From Bacteroidota bacterium (GTDB lineage: Bacteria; Bacteroidota; Bacteroidia; Chitinophagales; Chitinophagaceae), in contig CANHHX010000014.1 of assembly GCA_947461125.1 (NCBI GenBank), positions 1 to 41,830 on the forward strand: a stretch of 41,830 nucleotides of DNA, read 5' to 3'. The notes below the pieces were generated by a model, which did not search any database, was not told where the DNA came from, and was given only the letters and a program-made list of their open reading frames with translations. Numbering within the stretch: position 1 is the first letter of the stretch; every line of letters begins with the position of its first letter. A program made the translations under genes and the position numbers. Of this stretch, positions 39,941 through 41,830 are shown piece by piece.

Positions 39941-41830
39941 TTAGTTCCCACCTTCACCTTCCTGCAATTTTGCCTTGATGTCAGCAAGTGCGCTCAAATC
40001 ACCTAAGGTAGATTTCTCTACTTTAGACTGAACGGCTTTTACTGCCTTCTTGGTGTTGTCAGATTCTGCTTTGGCTTCTTTCTTAGCTACTTCCTTTTCT
40101 TCAGCTATTACTTGCTCCCATAAGCGTGCATGTGATAATACAATACGCTTTTCGTTGCGATCAAATTCGATCACCATAAATTGCGCTGTGTCATCTGCTT
40201 TTACCTGAGAACCATCTTCTTTGTTTAAGTGACGGTTAGGTACGAATCCTTCTAAGCCATATTGTAATTGTACAAGAGCGCCTTTGTCATCCTTGCGGGT
40301 AACAGTGCCTTCATGCACAGATCCAATTGCAAAAGTTTCTTCTAATGCATTCCAAGGATCTTCTTCTAATTGCTTATGACCTAATTGTAATTTTCTGTTT
40401 TCTTTATCAATGCTTAAGATAATGATATCGATAGCCTCTCCAACTTTCGTGTAGTCAGAAGGGTGATTGAAACGCTTCAACCAACTTAAATCACTGATGT
40501 GAATCATACCACCAATACCTGGTTCCATTTCAACAAAAACACCGTACGGAGTGATATTTTTTACCAAACCTTTGTGCTTGCTGTTTTCAGGGAATTTAGT
40601 TTCGATGCTGCTCCAAGGATCTTGGCTCATTTGCTTAATAGATAAGCTCATTTTGCGCGCGTCCTTGTCAAGTGTTACCACTTTAGCTTCGTACTCATCT
40701 TGTAACTTAAAGAATTCTTTTGCGTTGATTGGTGTGTTAGCCCATGTGATTTCTGATACGTGCACTAGACCTTCAACACCAGGTTGAATTTCTAAGAAAG
40801 CACCGTAATCTTCAATGTTTACGACTTTACCTTTCACCACAGAACCTTCTGAAAGTCCTTCTGGTAATACATCCCAAGGGTGTGGAGTTAATTGCTTAAG
40901 ACCTAAGCTGATACGTTTTTTGTCATCATCAAAGTCTAATACAACCACTTGTAATTTTTGATCCATCTTCACCACTTCGCTAGGGTGAGAGATACGACCC
41001 CATGAAATATCGGTGATATACAATAAACCATCGAGTCCACCTAAGTCCATAAATGCACCAAAGTCAGTGATGTTTTTAACAACACCTTCTAATACTTGAC
41101 CTTTCTCTAATTTGCTCATGATCTCTGCACGTTGTGCTTCGATATCGCTTTCGATAAGGGCTTTGTGTGATACAACCGCGTTCTTAATGGTTTCGTTGAT
41201 TTTTACAACTTTAAATTCCATTGTTTTACCAACAAACTGATCGTAATCAGTAACTGGCTTCACGTCAATTTGAGAACCTGGTAAGAAAGTTTCCATACCA
41301 AATACATCAACGATCAAGCCACCTTTTGTTTTGCTGGTAACAGTACCAGTAACCACCTCACCTGTTTTGTGCACTTCCATAATTCTTTCCCAAGCACGGA
41401 AGATGCGCGCAGATTTGCGGCTAAGGTGTAAGTTTCCTTGACGGTCTTCTTTTTCAACAACCATCACTTCTACTTCATCACCAATTTTTAATCCTTGAAG
41501 ATCACGGAATTCGTTAGAAGAAATAAGGCCATCACTTTTGAAACCAATGTTGATAACAACATCTGTTTTAGTTAAAGCAACAACGATACCATTCATGATT
41601 TCGCCATCTTGGATTTGTACGAAAGTGTCATCATACACTTTATCATACTTTTGTCTTTCTGCTTCGGCATAATGACTTACGTTACGTTTGTCAATGCTCC
41701 AGTCAAAATCATCGTGCGCAGTTTCTACAACTGGCGCTGCTGCAGGGGCATTTGTTGTCGCAGTTACAGCTGTTGCCTCGGCACCAGTGCTGTCCTGAGC
41801 ATCTGCGTTTAATTGTTTACGGAAAATTTG
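39941..41830 (-). CDS. rpsA: 30S ribosomal protein S1, 5' part cut off by the window edge
   Basis: S1 helps load mRNA on the 30S subunit. The frame is open to the right edge, giving 629 residues without a natural start. Translation upstream of a GTG at 41638 reads DFDWSIDKRNVSHYAEAERQ, the usual N-terminal segment of Bacteroidota S1, so that GTG is not the start. Further up is an Ala/Thr/Glu-rich tract. At least six S1 RNA-binding repeats follow (for example GQVLEGVVKNITDFGAFMDL, GSVVKGKVVNIEDYGAFLEI, NSKHKGLVKNITPYGVFVEM), with a Lys/Glu-rich tail. In this phylum S1 matters greatly because most mRNAs lack a Shine-Dalgarno. Confidence 0.96.
   Translation of the reverse strand, partial: QIFRKQLNADAQDSTGAEATAVTATTNAPAAAPVVETAHDDFDWSIDKRNVSHYAEAERQKYDKVYDDTFVQIQDGEIMNGIVVALTKTDVVINIGFKSDGLISSNEFRDLQGLKIGDEVEVMVVEKEDRQGNLHLSRKSARIFRAWERIMEVHKTGEVVTGTVTSKTKGGLIVDVFGMETFLPGSQIDVKPVTDYDQFVGKTMEFKVVKINETIKNAVVSHKALIESDIEAQRAEIMSKLEKGQVLEGVVKNITDFGAFMDLGGLDGLLYITDISWGRISHPSEVVKMDQKLQVVVLDFDDDKKRISLGLKQLTPHPWDVLPEGLSEGSVVKGKVVNIEDYGAFLEIQPGVEGLVHVSEITWANTPINAKEFFKLQDEYEAKVVTLDKDARKMSLSIKQMSQDPWSSIETKFPENSKHKGLVKNITPYGVFVEMEPGIGGMIHISDLSWLKRFNHPSDYTKVGEAIDIIILSIDKENRKLQLGHKQLEEDPWNALEETFAIGSVHEGTVTRKDDKGALVQLQYGLEGFVPNRHLNKEDGSQVKADDTAQFMVIEFDRNEKRIVLSHARLWEQVIAEEKEVAKKEAKAESDNTKKAVKAVQSKVEKSTLGDLSALADIKAKLQEGEGGN

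Noticed and set aside
41609-41638. GTG at 41638 as the start of rpsA
   Set aside because: Conserved S1 sequence (DFDWSIDKRNV) continues upstream in frame to the window edge, so the true start is outside.
1-41830. tRNA, rRNA, IS elements, prophage, CRISPR arrays, toxin-antitoxin or defence islands
   Set aside because: All gaps were read. None holds tRNA-like cloverleaf sequence, spaced direct repeats or transposase motifs, and all sizeable genes have housekeeping or envelope families.

Overview
The window is a gene-dense chromosomal segment of a Bacteroidota, most likely a member of the Chitinophagia/Chitinophagaceae. Evidence: low GC, starts almost never preceded by a Shine-Dalgarno, several TAnnTTTG -7 boxes typical of the phylum, type IX secretion parts (PorP/SprF family, PorD, a type B cargo with the gliding-motility C-terminal domain, a small type A sorting-domain protein), the Bacteroidota-specific omega-like RNA polymerase subunit, short-form AMP nucleosidase and DUF4296. 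No tRNA, rRNA, IS element, prophage or CRISPR array was seen. No intergenic stretch exceeds about 160 bases.

Layout. 1-5000: the start of an unknown divergent gene at the left edge, tdk-ccmB on plus, then AMP nucleosidase, a stand-alone HsdR-N-type nuclease domain, and a minus-strand group ccmC-ccmD-gdh. 5100-7930: a fused Dpp/Opp-type ATPase and queA. 7990-11330 (minus): sppA, an ABC-2 permease and a membrane-anchored SRPBCC protein. 11420-13860 (plus): folK, a divergent deoxynucleoside kinase and an MFS exporter. 13860-25670 is one long minus-strand run: recG, a 1221-residue PKD/type IX secreted protein, its PorP/SprF partner, Xaa-Pro aminopeptidase, pssA, purS, rsmI and an M1 peptidase. 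25720-28865 (plus): trpS, a canonical deoxynucleoside kinase and a GlcD-like flavoprotein. A LOG-family gene faces the other way. 29490-33350 (plus): a probable four-gene operon (Na+/solute symporter, O-methyltransferase, LysM glucosaminidase, hpt). 33380-36380: grpE-dnaJ divergent from an RlmI-like methyltransferase. 36390-41830 (minus): mini type IX protein, peroxiredoxin, DUF4296 lipoprotein, PorD, omega, BamD, and rpsA cut by the right edge.

The genes are mainly housekeeping: nucleoside salvage (tdk, two dNK-type kinases, amn, hpt), haem export/cytochrome c maturation, translation and RNA modification (queA, rsmI, RlmI-like, trpS, rpsA), envelope biogenesis (BamD, pssA, SppA, PorP, PorD) and chaperones. 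I found no clear multi-gene novel defence or mobile system. The most interesting points are: a recG with no ATG, GTG or TTG upstream of its conserved N-terminus; a folK-linked kinase lacking the family DR motif; a secreted protein that is almost only a sorting domain; near-leaderless twin promoters at trpS and the RlmI-like gene; and a recurring TTG-N12-TAnnTTTG spacing.
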